DNA of 64,000 bases, taken from positions 1 to 64,000 of the forward strand of contig BDIU01000456.1 in the NCBI GenBank assembly GCA_002118135.1. Reading direction: 5' to 3'. The notes under the pieces were generated by a model that saw nothing but the letters and a program-made list of their open reading frames with translations, had not been told where the DNA came from and did not search any database. The stretch is from Trebouxia sp. TZW2008. Its lineage: Eukaryota > Chlorophyta > Trebouxiophyceae > Trebouxiales > Trebouxiaceae. Each line of letters starts with the position of its first letter. Position 1 is the first letter of the stretch. A program made the position numbers and the translations under genes. Positions 25,117 through 36,400 of the stretch are shown here, in pieces.

Positions 25117-26516
25117 TCATCCTGTGAATCTTTCTGAAACTGAGAAAGACTTGACAACCTCAACCAATTTCTGCTTCATTTTGTCCCACCTGTTCTCATT
25201 GGACCCAGTTGTCAGCGTGTAGAACTTGCCTGCAACACATACCTTTGATTCAGGCAAATGCAGCGCATCAAGGTTAGCCTGATGCAGGCAGCTGGTCAGG
25301 AGCTTACCGTTTCCAACAGTGACCACAGCAAGAGCATGCCTAATGTAGTTGGGTGCCTTGGTGGCGAACTCAAACTCATAATACTTGCGCCCCTCAATGT
25401 CACGCTGCAGGGAAGCAAACACAGCTCAGTATAGCTGCTACAGCTCTGTTGCAAGCTGATCCAATAATGCTTGTCAGAAGCCAGATTAGCTGTCACAGGC
25501 TACGCATCACCTCATTGACCCCAAGAACCTTTGCCTGTTGACTTCTGGGAGTCAACACTTCATTCGTTAGCTGCTGTGCAACCTGAAATCACAAGCAGCG
25601 CACTGTGTTGTGGTGCACTGCAGAATCTGGCCGCCAGCCATGCATGCATCACATGACCCAGTACTGCAATGATGGCAAGAACCAGACATGTGATGTGCTG
25701 GCTGGCAGACACTGTGTGATGTACAGGCAGGAGAAAGTCATAAGGTGATAGTGTGCAAAGGGCTCTGCTCACCTCAAGAGGGTTGCCAAATTCTGTTATG
25801 CTCTGCTTGTCAGTCTTTGATATTGTAACACTAGCACTTTCAAGAGGCTCTATGATGTCCTTGTACACTACATCAGTCCCATCTACAGACACTTCTTGCC
25901 ATCCAAAGGGGTAGACAAACTGGTAACTATCCTGTGTGTCCTTTGCAGCATTGAAACCAGACGGTCCTGTGATCAACCAAGCAAAGCTTGTGTTATTTCT
26001 TTGAGGTAGTCTGACCAGCCTACATGTGCCTTGCTATGAGGTGGGCGAGCAAGCGACACCTTTGACTGCAGCTGATGCAGCCCTTGGCAACATGCTGAAG
26101 GCTCCAGCTACTGAGCATAGTTGGACCAATTGCCTTCGTGAAACCAGTGCTTGATCTGCAGAACCGCAACTCTCTCATGTCGCTTGATGTTGCTCTTAAT
26201 TAGCCCAGAAAGACTGCTGTGGGCAGTTCTACCTGTCTGCGAAGAACTGCAGCTTGCTACATGTCGTTGATTTCTGGCGGACCGTGGCATCTGCTGCTTG
26301 AAAGCTGCTGCCTTAAACTGCACCATGGGCATGTCAGAGGGGCATTGTCGGAAATGCAGCACCGTATGGTCGCCATCTTTCGAGGGAAGATTGCAAAGGA
26401 ATTCGACGTCTCAAAGCACAGCTTGAAGAGCTACAATTCATGAACGTAGTTCTGACCTGTTTCGAAGCAGTCAGACAAGGCGAAGCCTGCAGCATGGCCG
26501 CTGCACCCGCTACCAT
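25117..26516 (-). CDS. PPL1: PsbP-like thylakoid lumen protein
   Basis: Seven exons: 26457-26516, 26233-26317, 26060-26110, 25773-25966, 25511-25582, 25308-25404 and 25117-25229; 223 residues. The core matches the PPL1 branch of the PsbP family: YQFVYPFGWQEVSVDG, VVYKDIIEPLESASVTI, KQSITEFGNP, KYYEFEFATKAPNYIRHALA and GKFYTLTTGSNENRWDKM. PPL1 supports repair of photosystem II after photodamage in the thylakoid lumen. The N-terminus is Ala/Ser/Arg-rich like a chloroplast transit peptide. The short exon 3 supplies a hydrophobic stretch ending AASA, a plausible lumenal processing site. Exons 2 and 3 are the least certain, because no conserved sequence guides them; the rest is firm. Confidence 0.88.
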
Positions 26517-26763
26517 ATTGTACGCAGAATCAAGAGTGAGCAGGGGCTACACTTGTCACGCTGATCTGCGCTCGCGAATCGTGCTGAGTGAGGTTGGTCT
26601 CAGCCTGCTGAGCTGATTCGCATGCCCAAACACAGACCAGAGGAATGTCAGCTTGATCCGCTACAGCGTTCTTCATGACTAACAAGATGGCAGTCGAGGC
26701 TTGTAGAACTAGTTGCCAGCTAAATTTGCGAGATCGTGCGTTGCTCATTTGTCCGCAGCGGCT
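26517..26763. promoter_or_regulatory. Divergent promoter, PsbP-like / TSR3
   Basis: 247 bp between start codons of two divergent genes with unrelated functions. No element was recognised. Confidence 0.45.
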
Positions 26764-28451
26764 ATGCCACGAGAGAAGGGGAAACGGGGTCAGCATTCTC
26801 AAAACACGGGGCGTCAAGGCTCGCAAGAGCGAGGCAGGAGCCACCTGAGGGAAGCTTGGGCTGGTGGCAACTATAGGCAGCAATCCGTCAGTCCAGACGG
26901 GAGTAGCGAAGCTGATGATGAGCCTGTCATTCCTTTCCGTCTGGCCATGTGGGACTTGGGCCAATGTGACAAGAAACGGTGCACTGGGACCAAACTAGTT
27001 AGGCAGCACGTTGTTTCGGAGCTCAGGCTCGGCGTGCCCTTCCCTGGAGTCATACTCAGTCCAAACGGCAAATGCTGTGTTTCGAATGAAGACAAGGAAC
27101 TCATTGGTGCTAAGGGCCTGGCAGTTGTCGATTGCTCTTGGAACAAGCTAGATGAGGTGCCTTTTGGTACGTTGCTTCTATGCCTTGCAGCTACGATTGC
27201 ACCTCCTCTACCCGTGCAAAGCCACCAAAAGCCTCAACGTGTGCATCTGCTGCGACAGGGCGCATCAAAGGCGCTGCACCAAGACTGCTTCCATGGCTAG
27301 TGGCTGCAAACCCTGTCAACTATGGTGAATTTCGTTTGAATAGCCCTTGAGCAGGTGCTTGTTGCACTGCATGTCTGCAACTAGTTTCTGCAATAACACT
27401 CATATCTCCAAACCGCGTGCTGTGGCATTGTTGATGAAGCATGCTTTGCTGTGTTTGGACTGTCCATGCTATGTGCTGGCAACACACTTCAGGCCCTTAC
27501 TGATCGCACATCGTTGACTCCTGTACAGGCAAGCCATGCAAGCTATCATGCGCCGAGGCATTTGCAGCTGCTCTATTCATCTGTGGATATGCTGATGCTG
27601 CAATCAGTGTCTTATCCAAGTTCAAGTGGTAAGCAGATGCAGTGCACTGTTGACTTGGCTCCTGCAAATGCCACTTGCTTCAGCACAAGCCTTTCTGGTG
27701 TGCCCATTGCAGGGGCCACAGCTTTCTGTCTACCAATGAGGAGCTGTTGGACAGATATGCAGCTTGTCCCAGCAGCGTTGAAGTTATTCAGGTTCAAACA
27801 GACTATCTGGATCAACTGGCCAACATTCCTGCCAAAGGCCCTGACGGTAGGTCTATGTGTCATGACTGCCTGTCTACGATATCTGCAAGGGCAATCTGGT
27901 CTGTCCCTTTCCTAAGCATGCAGCGTGGTTTTTGTTCTGCCTCCCTACTCTGATCGTGGCAATGTCTTCTTTATACAGGCGCCAACGGTGGGGACTACAT
28001 GTCAAACATGGATTTACCGCCAACATCATCTGATGATGATGATGAAGCAAGCACAGATACTGAATCCCATACTCAAGATGATCTCAGTAGTACTCAAGAT
28101 CAGATAGCTGAAACAAGACATGATGGCAATCAAGCGCTGCCTTCTGACTTGAAGAGCACAACTCCAATTGAAATTGATAACATCAGCAGGCTTAAGAATG
28201 ACATCTCTGCTGACAAGGAAGATGCTCAGGCTGCAAGCGTGCCAGTGGTTGGTCAGCAGGATGCTTCTCAACACGACTTGCCCTCAGCTATGTCAGCCAT
28301 GCAGATGCATGACTCAGAGTTGCAAACAGGTCATCCAAGCAGACCAACAAATTCAGGCACACATATGCATTTCAATGGCACAAGTGCCTCTGATGCATCA
28401 AGCTCTGCTGTGCCGTATTCAATTGATGCTTTCAAAGTATCTAACGGCTGA
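26764..28451 (+). CDS. TSR3: 18S rRNA aminocarboxypropyltransferase TSR3
   Basis: Five exons: 26764-27166, 27259-27324, 27529-27628, 27713-27846 and 27979-28451; 391 residues. TSR3 transfers the aminocarboxypropyl group from SAM to a hypermodified uridine in the decoding region of 18S rRNA, late in 40S assembly. Family motifs: [79 protein letters not shown] and [22 protein letters not shown] basic, Gly/Arg-rich leader of about 60 residues precedes the domain. A C-terminal tail of about 160 residues is acidic and disordered ([14 protein letters not shown]), as in other eukaryotic members. The first ATG in frame was taken as start. Confidence 0.93.
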
Positions 28452-28794
28452 AATCTGTGGTTGGAGTAGCCTGTGTATCAATGATACACGTGTTTTATCA
28501 TCTATGCATGACCTTCGAATGCTGGTGAATCATCATTCATGCCCATTTTTGATTGACAAGAAGCAGATCACAGTCTCAAGTACTGTATATTAGAAATCAA
28601 CAAACGGTGCCACTGCGCAATGATCTGGCAGTAAGGAGTGGCAATTGAATGAATCGAAAATCAACCTAACACGCAAACAGTTCAAAGGTTTCAGTCGACA
28701 AATCGAAATACATGAAATGTGTCATACAGGAATGCACCATCTACAACAAGCAGAACCGATTGTAAAGCAAGCCTGAATCCTAACCTGCAATTTT
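28452..28794. other. Convergent 3' region, TSR3 / KCTD-like
   Basis: 343 bp between convergent stop codons; no gene, repeat or RNA was recognised. Confidence 0.5.
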
Positions 28795-31700
28795 TTACTG
28801 ACTCGAGAAAAACTTGCCATCAATATCAACAATGCAGCATGCCACTGATTGCTGCACCTCATGCTTAAGGTGCAGCAGCTCAACTGTAAACATGGTCTCA
28901 GGTGAAGTCAAAGGGTAACAACAAATCTGTAAAAGATTACTGCCTGTTGGTCTTTTGCAGCAACACCAGGAAATGTAAGTTGGCCATCGGCACATGCATA
29001 TCTGCGGTGTCATGTGCTACTCCACTGCTATATTTTGCAACAGTGAAGCCATTTGCCTGTCTAAGCTGAATCTGCTGACTCAGCTCCTGCAACACATCAC
29101 AAAAGGGCTTGCTGGCAATGCACCTGAACATGTGAAAGGCGATCAAGCTGTTCACAGCCTTGATTTGACATGCACTTCAAGATCACTATGTATTCACAGA
29201 TTGTGCAGTGAGCAGAGACAATTTGACGATGATTCAGCAGCAACACAGTGTCAGGCCAAGGTATGCAATGCTGAAAGTATGCTGGCGCTTCAATCTCAAC
29301 AGTCCTTTATCACACCCTGCAGGCACTGCAGAATGCACACTGTGTTTCTGCTTGTTGCAGAATTTGACTGCAGGGGACGCTCACCTCCATTGTCGCCCTC
29401 TGCTGCTGCTGCAAAACATCAAACTCGCTTTTGACTGGGTGAAATCCAGTTTCCAGATAGACGCTGTCATACTGTATGCCAGCATGGGCAGCGTGACTGG
29501 ATCCTGCTGCATCACTGTGAGCCCTTGCTGGATCCACATCTAGGCTTGCTGAAGCCTTATCAGCCAAACCAGGCAGCCCAAAGAACTCAGCCTGTAGGGA
29601 CAAGAAGTTCTTGCTGTGCTTGACAAGCGTTGACCATTGAGTTTAAACAGTCGTACAGACAACAGCCTTGTGTCCTATCACTGGCAATGTGCAACTCTGT
29701 CCATTGCAACTGAGCATTCATGTAAGCAGCAGGCTTGGCTTGTCACTGACACTAACCAACTTTGTTTGCATTTGGGCATGCATGCCAACAGCAGCTTTGA
29801 CTTGTGGACAACACTCTGAATGCTATGTCATCATTGCACTGTGCCAAGGCAGCTTTACTTACAAACTTTACAGCCACCAATCTGTCCAAGGCAAGGCTGA
29901 CTGCCAGGCCCAGCACATGGTGCCTGGAGAGTTCAAGAACATGGAGAGTAGCTTTTCCCATAAAGACACTCAATGCGAGAGCAGTCTTGATGCAAGGACA
30001 CTGTCATCGGGAGCGGAATGCTGTATTCTGACTGCAATTGCACCTCTCAGTAAGGGCAATTCAGCATAAGGACAATTTCCATCAAGCAGCCATTGTGAAG
30101 AGGAGTTATGGTCCAGTGTGCAGATGCAGCTGCTCACCTCTCGCACTATTTGAGCCAGCTCTGTCTGGTCTGCAGGCATTGCTAAGCTGTTGTCTGGCTC
30201 CCCGAACCTCACAGTGCGCAAATACTCCAGAATGTACTCAAACAACTGCAACAGCAGCACATAGTGTTGTCGTGAGGCACATACTATCATGGTCTAGCTC
30301 ACGGAAGAAGTTGCAAGCAACCACCAGACTGCATGGTCACACACAATCAAGAAGACAGCAACATGACGCAAAGCACGTGTTGTCATCATACAGCTTGTTG
30401 CAAGCAACCACTTTCAGTCTGCATGCTAAAGAGCGCAACACCATTGAGTCGGGATGCGCTATTGCTGGCACTTGGACTGCTGCAGCCTGGCACGATCCAC
30501 ATCATGCTGCATGCACACAGTGTAGCATGTTGACTTTGCTTTGTGCTGGTGCCAACCATGTGATGCAAGACCAAAACAGCTGCTTTTGCCGGCTAGTACA
30601 GATGCAATGCACACCTTGCCATTCCGGTCAATGAAGAACTCGCCCGACAGGGATGCTCGTGGCGCAGCTGCAGACTGTTGCTGCGCTGTGACCAGCTTCC
30701 ACAGAAAAGAGCCCTCAACTGATGAGAGCGTGGCTGCTGTTGTGACAAATCGGCGCCCTCCGACATTAAGAGTGACAATCTTCTGGCCATGCTGCATTTG
30801 GCCATGTGGGCTGTGGCGAGCTGACCCCCCAGGTTCATGTGAGCGGTGGTGGTGGTGGCTGGGGTGGTGATCGAGTGGCTGCTGACCTGGTGCCTGCATC
30901 CACAGGCAGCTGATGAGAAGGAGATCATTGTAAGGGAAGATGAAGCAGAAAGGTCTTCGCCGTCATGACTTTGTCTAAGGTTATGCTGTTCTGGACTGCT
31001 GGCAACCGCTTCATCAGCGGTTGCCAGCAGTTGCAGTGCAGAAGCTAATTACCATCTTTGCTGTCTTCTGTTCTGTCAGGCCACATGTGAGTACCCATAA
31101 TGCAGAGGCAGAAACAGCACTGATCACCTGAGCAGATTGACATGATCATGCACAGGCAGTAAGAGCGCTAAACACCTGAGCGAGGCCAGCGGCGACCTGG
31201 TGACCGTTGTGGGTGGCTTGTGTGTGTTGAGCGTGAGGCAGGTCTCCGTTAGGGAGGCTACTAGATTGGTGGTTTGCTTGTGATTGCAGGAAGTGACCAG
31301 CTTGTTCAGCGGTCATCAAATCCATATAGCCACCTGGCACATGTACACAAAGATGTTACCTTCTGGGACTACCCATTCAATATGCATGAGGCTGCACTCT
31401 GCTGTGGTGACCATGCAAGACTTGATGCAGTCATTAGCGCAGACATTGCGCATGGTTCTGTGCACCGTGGTCAGCTGGCAAAGTCTGCACAGTTGAGAGA
31501 TGTACTGTGAAGCCATGCGTTGTGATACGTCCAGCATTGACAACACATAGGATCTGTGGGTGAACATGTGCATGGCGCGTATGCTATACCTGCTGCAGAG
31601 GCATCCACTAAGCCTTCGCTAGTCATGGGATGATCCACTGCGACGCTGGCCAACTCACGCAGTGAGTCTCCTTGGTGAGAGCCAAACAGGTGTTGTGACT

Positions 31701-32809
31701 GATGAACAAGGTCTGGAGCAAAGGCTCCACCTGGAAAGCCTACACACCACAACAAGCTGAGGGAAAATAGGCTGAGGGAAAATAGGCTGAGGGAAAGCAA
31801 GAGAGGAGTGTATGCTTTCAGGCCTGATCACAATAGCTGTTGTGAATAGCAGCCCGAGAACACACGGGTGATCTGTCCCGCTGGATCGTGGCTTGCAACA
31901 TGCTGCTGGGTAATGATGGATGCTGTCTGACTGCTGCCTTGAGTAAAGTACAACAGAAATTACTTGACAAGCGAACTGACAAGAGATGTGGTGTTATCAT
32001 GCGCGTGACTTGAAAAGGCATGATCACAGCCTAGCCAAAACATACCATGTGGTGGGAAGATGTTGATGTTTTGGCGTTTTGATGTGCCAATTGCAGAGTT
32101 TGGCAAAGACCGTTTGTTGCCCCCTGATGTCCCATGACTCATTGCTCCAGATGCACCTGCAAACCATTCATGCATGATTTGCTTAACGACCATTCATGCA
32201 TGAACATGAAGCGATGCACTCAGGCATGTGGCATGCTTTATCTCCTCCTGGTAGCGTTTCAGACCAGCATAATGCTGTGCTGCCAGCAAAATCCTGAGCA
32301 GATGATTGCAGCAGGACAACAACGTTACCTTCTCTTTTTGTTCTGTTATCCCACCAACTTTCACAATATGCTACCAATTCCTTTAGTTCTTGCAAGAAAG
32401 CTTCCGGAGACGAATCTTCCCGTATCCAGTCGACTATAGTATCCAATACGACTTTGACACAGTGCCAGTCTTGGTCTGTTTCGGGCAGGCGCGCGCCTTG
32501 TAAAGCTTTCAACTGAACGCCATTGACTCGGGGCCTCCAAGTGTCCAAGTTAGGGTTGTACATAGCGCGAATGAGCTTCCAGAAGCGCTCAGCACCGACG
32601 ACGGCCTCAGGACGCAAGTGCTTTTCAATGACATTGTATAGGTTGGCTTTCTCCCCTTGAAGAGTAACGACAGGGGCTCTAATTGCGCCATCCGTGCGGA
32701 TAACTAGAGCCCCTGCGAACCTCTTGGCGACGTCGTCTTTTTCTGCCGCCAGTGAAGCTTTTGTCTGAGCCTTTGCGCTGTCCAGTGGATGCCCGGGCGC
32801 TTTATACAT
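28795..32809 (-). CDS. KCTD-type BTB (T1) protein with unknown N-terminal domain
   Basis: Ten exons: 32329-32809, 32046-32156, 31866-31937, 31590-31739, 31176-31333, 30615-30893, 30138-30245, 29385-29591, 28967-29086 and 28795-28926; 605 residues with all phases closing. Residues 1-160 form a charged, probably folded region (YNVIEKHLRPEAVVGAERFW, WRPRVNGVQLKALQGARLPE) that I do not recognise. A His/Gln/Ser-rich linker follows. The T1-type BTB domain spans about 362-455: KIVTLNVGGRRFVTTAATL, EFFIDRNGK, LFEYILEYLR, AEFFGLPGLADK. Such domains form pentamers or tetramers and often hold Cul3 ligases. The C-terminal 130 residues (YDSVYLETGF, GFTVAKYSSGVA) resemble the end of some KCTD-like proteins. 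Exon 3 begins at AAG rather than CAG and is the weakest. The linking of N- and C-terminal parts into one gene rests on phase consistency and on the lack of a promoter-like break. Confidence 0.72.
29952..30112. mobile_element. Second, decayed copy of the MITE
   Basis: Sequence such as actgactgcaattgcacctc, taagggcaattca and ataaggacaattt aligns along its length with the element at 19011-19184. The terminal repeats are worn (gaagaggagttatg at the right end) and no clean TA flank is left. It lies in an intron of the KCTD-like gene. Confidence 0.75.
31756..31798 (-). repeat. 15-bp tandem repeat of acceptor-like sequence
   Basis: Three copies of gctgagggaaaatag. In the sense of the KCTD-like gene each reads CTATTTTCCCTCAGC, a pyrimidine tract plus CAG, only about 20-60 nt before the chosen acceptor of exon 4 (TGTGTAG at 31740-31746). 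Confidence 0.85.
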
Positions 32810-33460
32810 AACCGAGCGAGCTCCCCCTGTCTGCTACTCTCACTGTCTCCTACTCGGCACAAGAACTCTCAGGCGACTGCTTGAAGCTCTTGTGCTCAAG
32901 ATTACCGCTGGACCTCAAAATGTACAACGCTAAGTACTGCAAGCCCAGCCTAACTGAGATTTTGATGCAATTGTGATGAGTCGGCATGGACCACTGAGCT
33001 TAAAATCAAATTGGAGCCATTCGGTAGCTGGTCAACTGCCAGTGTTGAGCACAATCATTAGGCTCGTGCACATCGCGCAGGCCCAAAATGCCATCAGCGC
33101 TCCCATGGCCGGCAACAGATCACAGCATCTGATTCAGCTGTGCAGCATTGTCAAACTTGACAGAGAGGTGCTTCAACATGCCTCTATTGAAGCTTGAGGT
33201 GCACAATTGCAGCTTTTCAAAAAGTAACACTCCATTCATTATTGGTCAACATTGTCTGTGAGCACCTTCTACATGATGCAGATCCTTTGCTAAAAATGTC
33301 ATGGCACAGCTGGAGGTACGCTACATCCTATAATGGTACATAAATCTAGCATTGAGCCTATATCTTCTGTTGAATGGGCAAGGGCACCACACAGACCAGA
33401 TCAAGGCTAGCGTCTGCTGCAACTGTCCAACAATGCTCCAAACAAAGTTGGGGTGCGCTG
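32810..33460. other. Intergenic region, KCTD-like 5' / rhodanese-like 3'
   Basis: 651 bp. It must contain the KCTD-like promoter. An open frame at 32973-33197 (+) is short, has no recognised motif and was not called. No repeat was seen. Confidence 0.4.
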
Positions 33461-36400
33461 TCAAGCCTTTGACTTGACAGGCTGCTTCTTTCTCCATGCC
33501 TCAATCCATGATCGAGCTTCTCTGGCCTGCTGCTTTACATCTTCCTGTGAAGGGACCTCAGGGCCAGCATTGCTGCCATTGGAGCTTGCCTTCTGCTGCA
33601 GTGCATGCAAATTGTGTCAGACACGTCACTCGCCGCTGTGCTTTTGAATGATTAAAAAAAAGAAAAAAAAACCAACAATATGTTCCAGCATATACTGCTA
33701 GGTATGTGTGGCACAAGTCCTATCTCGCCAGGCAGGCTCGCCAGGCAGGCTTGTCTTGTGCTTTTGCTTGCATATAACCCACATGAAGTCACAAGCACTG
33801 CAGGCGTCTGTCAAGCAAAGTGTCAGCCACACAGACACAGCTGGATTGTTCAACCCGTACAGTTGAGCGTCACTGACCCCAAGGACAGCATACACCTGTT
33901 CTACTTGGCAGGGTACTGAGGACAGGGGAGACTGAGCCTATGAGGCTTTGCATTGCACAGCACCATGGCATTCAACACGCTGCTGTATCACTCCACAATG
34001 CAGCGGAATCATATGCAACAAAGCGACTCAATAGGGCAGTCCATAACACTTAACATGGAGTCTGAAGTTTGACTAGACTTGAGCGAGCTGGGTCAGAATG
34101 TCAAGCACACAACATCTCTGGCACTCACCCCAAGAGTTTTCTCTGCTTCTTTGATGTTCTCCTTGGACTCACCAATCACCTCATCTTTCTGTTTCTGGAA
34201 TTTGGTTTTGTTCTGCATTGCCAGACAGCTCATGCAAGCGAGCCAAAATATAGCACACCAGTGCAAGCGGCGCAACACAAGGACAAGCTGTTTGTATGTG
34301 ATGTGTGAGCAAGCATCATGCCATCAAAGCCAATTGTGGGTGCTCAAGCCATGTGACTGCCATGAAAGCTCTGTGGGCCACTGAGCGGTTTACAACCAAG
34401 CTCAGTCAAAGTAGCTGATGCAAGGCTTGTCATTCAAGCAGATGCCTTAAAGTTGTGAGCATGTACTCAACAAACATGATTACGCGCAACAAGGCAAATA
34501 TTGGGCTGATAAGACATGTCATTGGGTCATACTGCTAAGCATGCCACTCCCGCTGCAGTAAACGCTGTGTGCAATATTGTCTTGTCAAGCAAGCCTTACA
34601 CTGACAGTGCATTGTGAATCATTTGCTTAAAAATTGCTGCGTATGCATTTGTGCTGACCTTGGATTGCAAAGTCGCGAGAAGTATACATTGCTGCAGGTG
34701 AAAGTGCACAAGGCAGCCACTGACCTTAAGCGTGTCTTCTGCCTCTTGAATGTTGTCCTTTGTGTCTCCTACCACCTCATCCTTCTGCTTCTGAAACTGC
34801 TGTTGTGTTGATGATCCAGCACCATCAGCTTGGGACTGCAGCACAGCAATGTATCTGAAATGTGGACAGCAACAGATAATAAATGACACAGCAAACAAGC
34901 TGACACACGGTGTCATGAACGCAGTTCCAACGTTCAAGGCAGCCATGCAGTCAAGCCATAGGCATGGAGGTCAGTTCACTCTGTCATCAACAGGAGCTCT
35001 TTAAGGAGTGGATCAAATGCAGCAACTGGGCAGCAATGCCTATGCAACACTTGCAGCCCTGGCAGGCTTCAGCTTACACTGACAGCAGCTCTGCCCAATT
35101 GGCCCAACAGTTGCTTTTTGCCGGCAACTTCCCTGTTGCGCTACGCTTTTGCTACATTATCGTTCAACTTGCACTTGTGCGCAGGTAGATGATGCTGACT
35201 ACTCAGGAACATAAATCACCTTGGCTTGTGTCATGCCTTGCGCCTGGAATCGTGCCCAGAAGTCAAGCATGATTGTTCAGCAGTGCATGAGCTGAAAGGC
35301 ATTGTTTACCTTGGCTTGTTGTGCAGTGCCTTGCGCCTGGCTGCCCGCTTTGTCAGCTGTTTGCTGTGCTTGCCTGCCTGCTGAGCCCGCTTGCTGCTTC
35401 ACCTCCCGGCCTGCCTGCTTGCCTTTGCTACTCAGACTCTGTGCCTGGCTCTGTGCTTTGTCAGCCGTCTTGTCAACTGCCTTGTCTGCACCCTTGCTGA
35501 CAGACTCAGCCTCAGACTTCAGATCCTTGCCAATGTCTTTGCTCTTATAGGCAACTGACTGGGCTTGGCTCTGAGCTTTGTCAGCTGTCTTGTCAACTGC
35601 CTTGTCTGCACTTTTGCCGGCCGACTTGGTCTCAGACTTCAGGTCCTTGCTGACGTCTTTGCTCTTGTTAGCGAGCGACTGTGCTTGACTTTGGGCTTTA
35701 CTGCTGGTCTTGTCTGCTGTCTGCTTGATGTCTTGGCTAGCTGACTTTACAGATGAGGCGGCGCTCTTGACATTGCCCTTGATCTTTGGCGAAACCTGCA
35801 ATACTTCAAGCATTCGCGTTGTCCTTACTCAAGGAGCATGTGCTTGAGACGATCCTTTGACAGGCTCAAGCAGCCAGTGGGACAGATGCTGTGGCAACGG
35901 GCCAACTCAAGATACACTGTTGTGGGCTTTACCAAAGCAGGACTATGAAGAAGCTGAAGCTGCCAGATTGAAATGCGGCAAAAGAAAGATCAACTCATTG
36001 CAATGCCTTGTAATGAAAACAGGAACAGTACCACGATGGAGGCAGCAACTGTTGGCAATATACATGCAATCAACACCTTTGTGCAGGTAGCACACATGCT
36101 CACATGGCTCAGCATGCATGACTCTGTGTTGCTGCACTGTACAGGCACTGATTGCCTTGCTCTGGCGCAAAATCACTGCACACACTGAGAAACTCTGTGG
36201 CTTACCCTAGATTCAACTGTTTGTTCTGTGTCTGTTACAGTATCTACCAAAGTGTCAGTCACCTTCCTCAAGTCTTGACCAACCTCCCTCGCAGCAATCT
36301 TGTTGTCAACAATGTCTCTGCAGGCAAAGAAACACATACTAACAAGAAACATGATGGCAAGCTATGCTGCAGCAATTCAACATTGCATACAGCTGCATTG

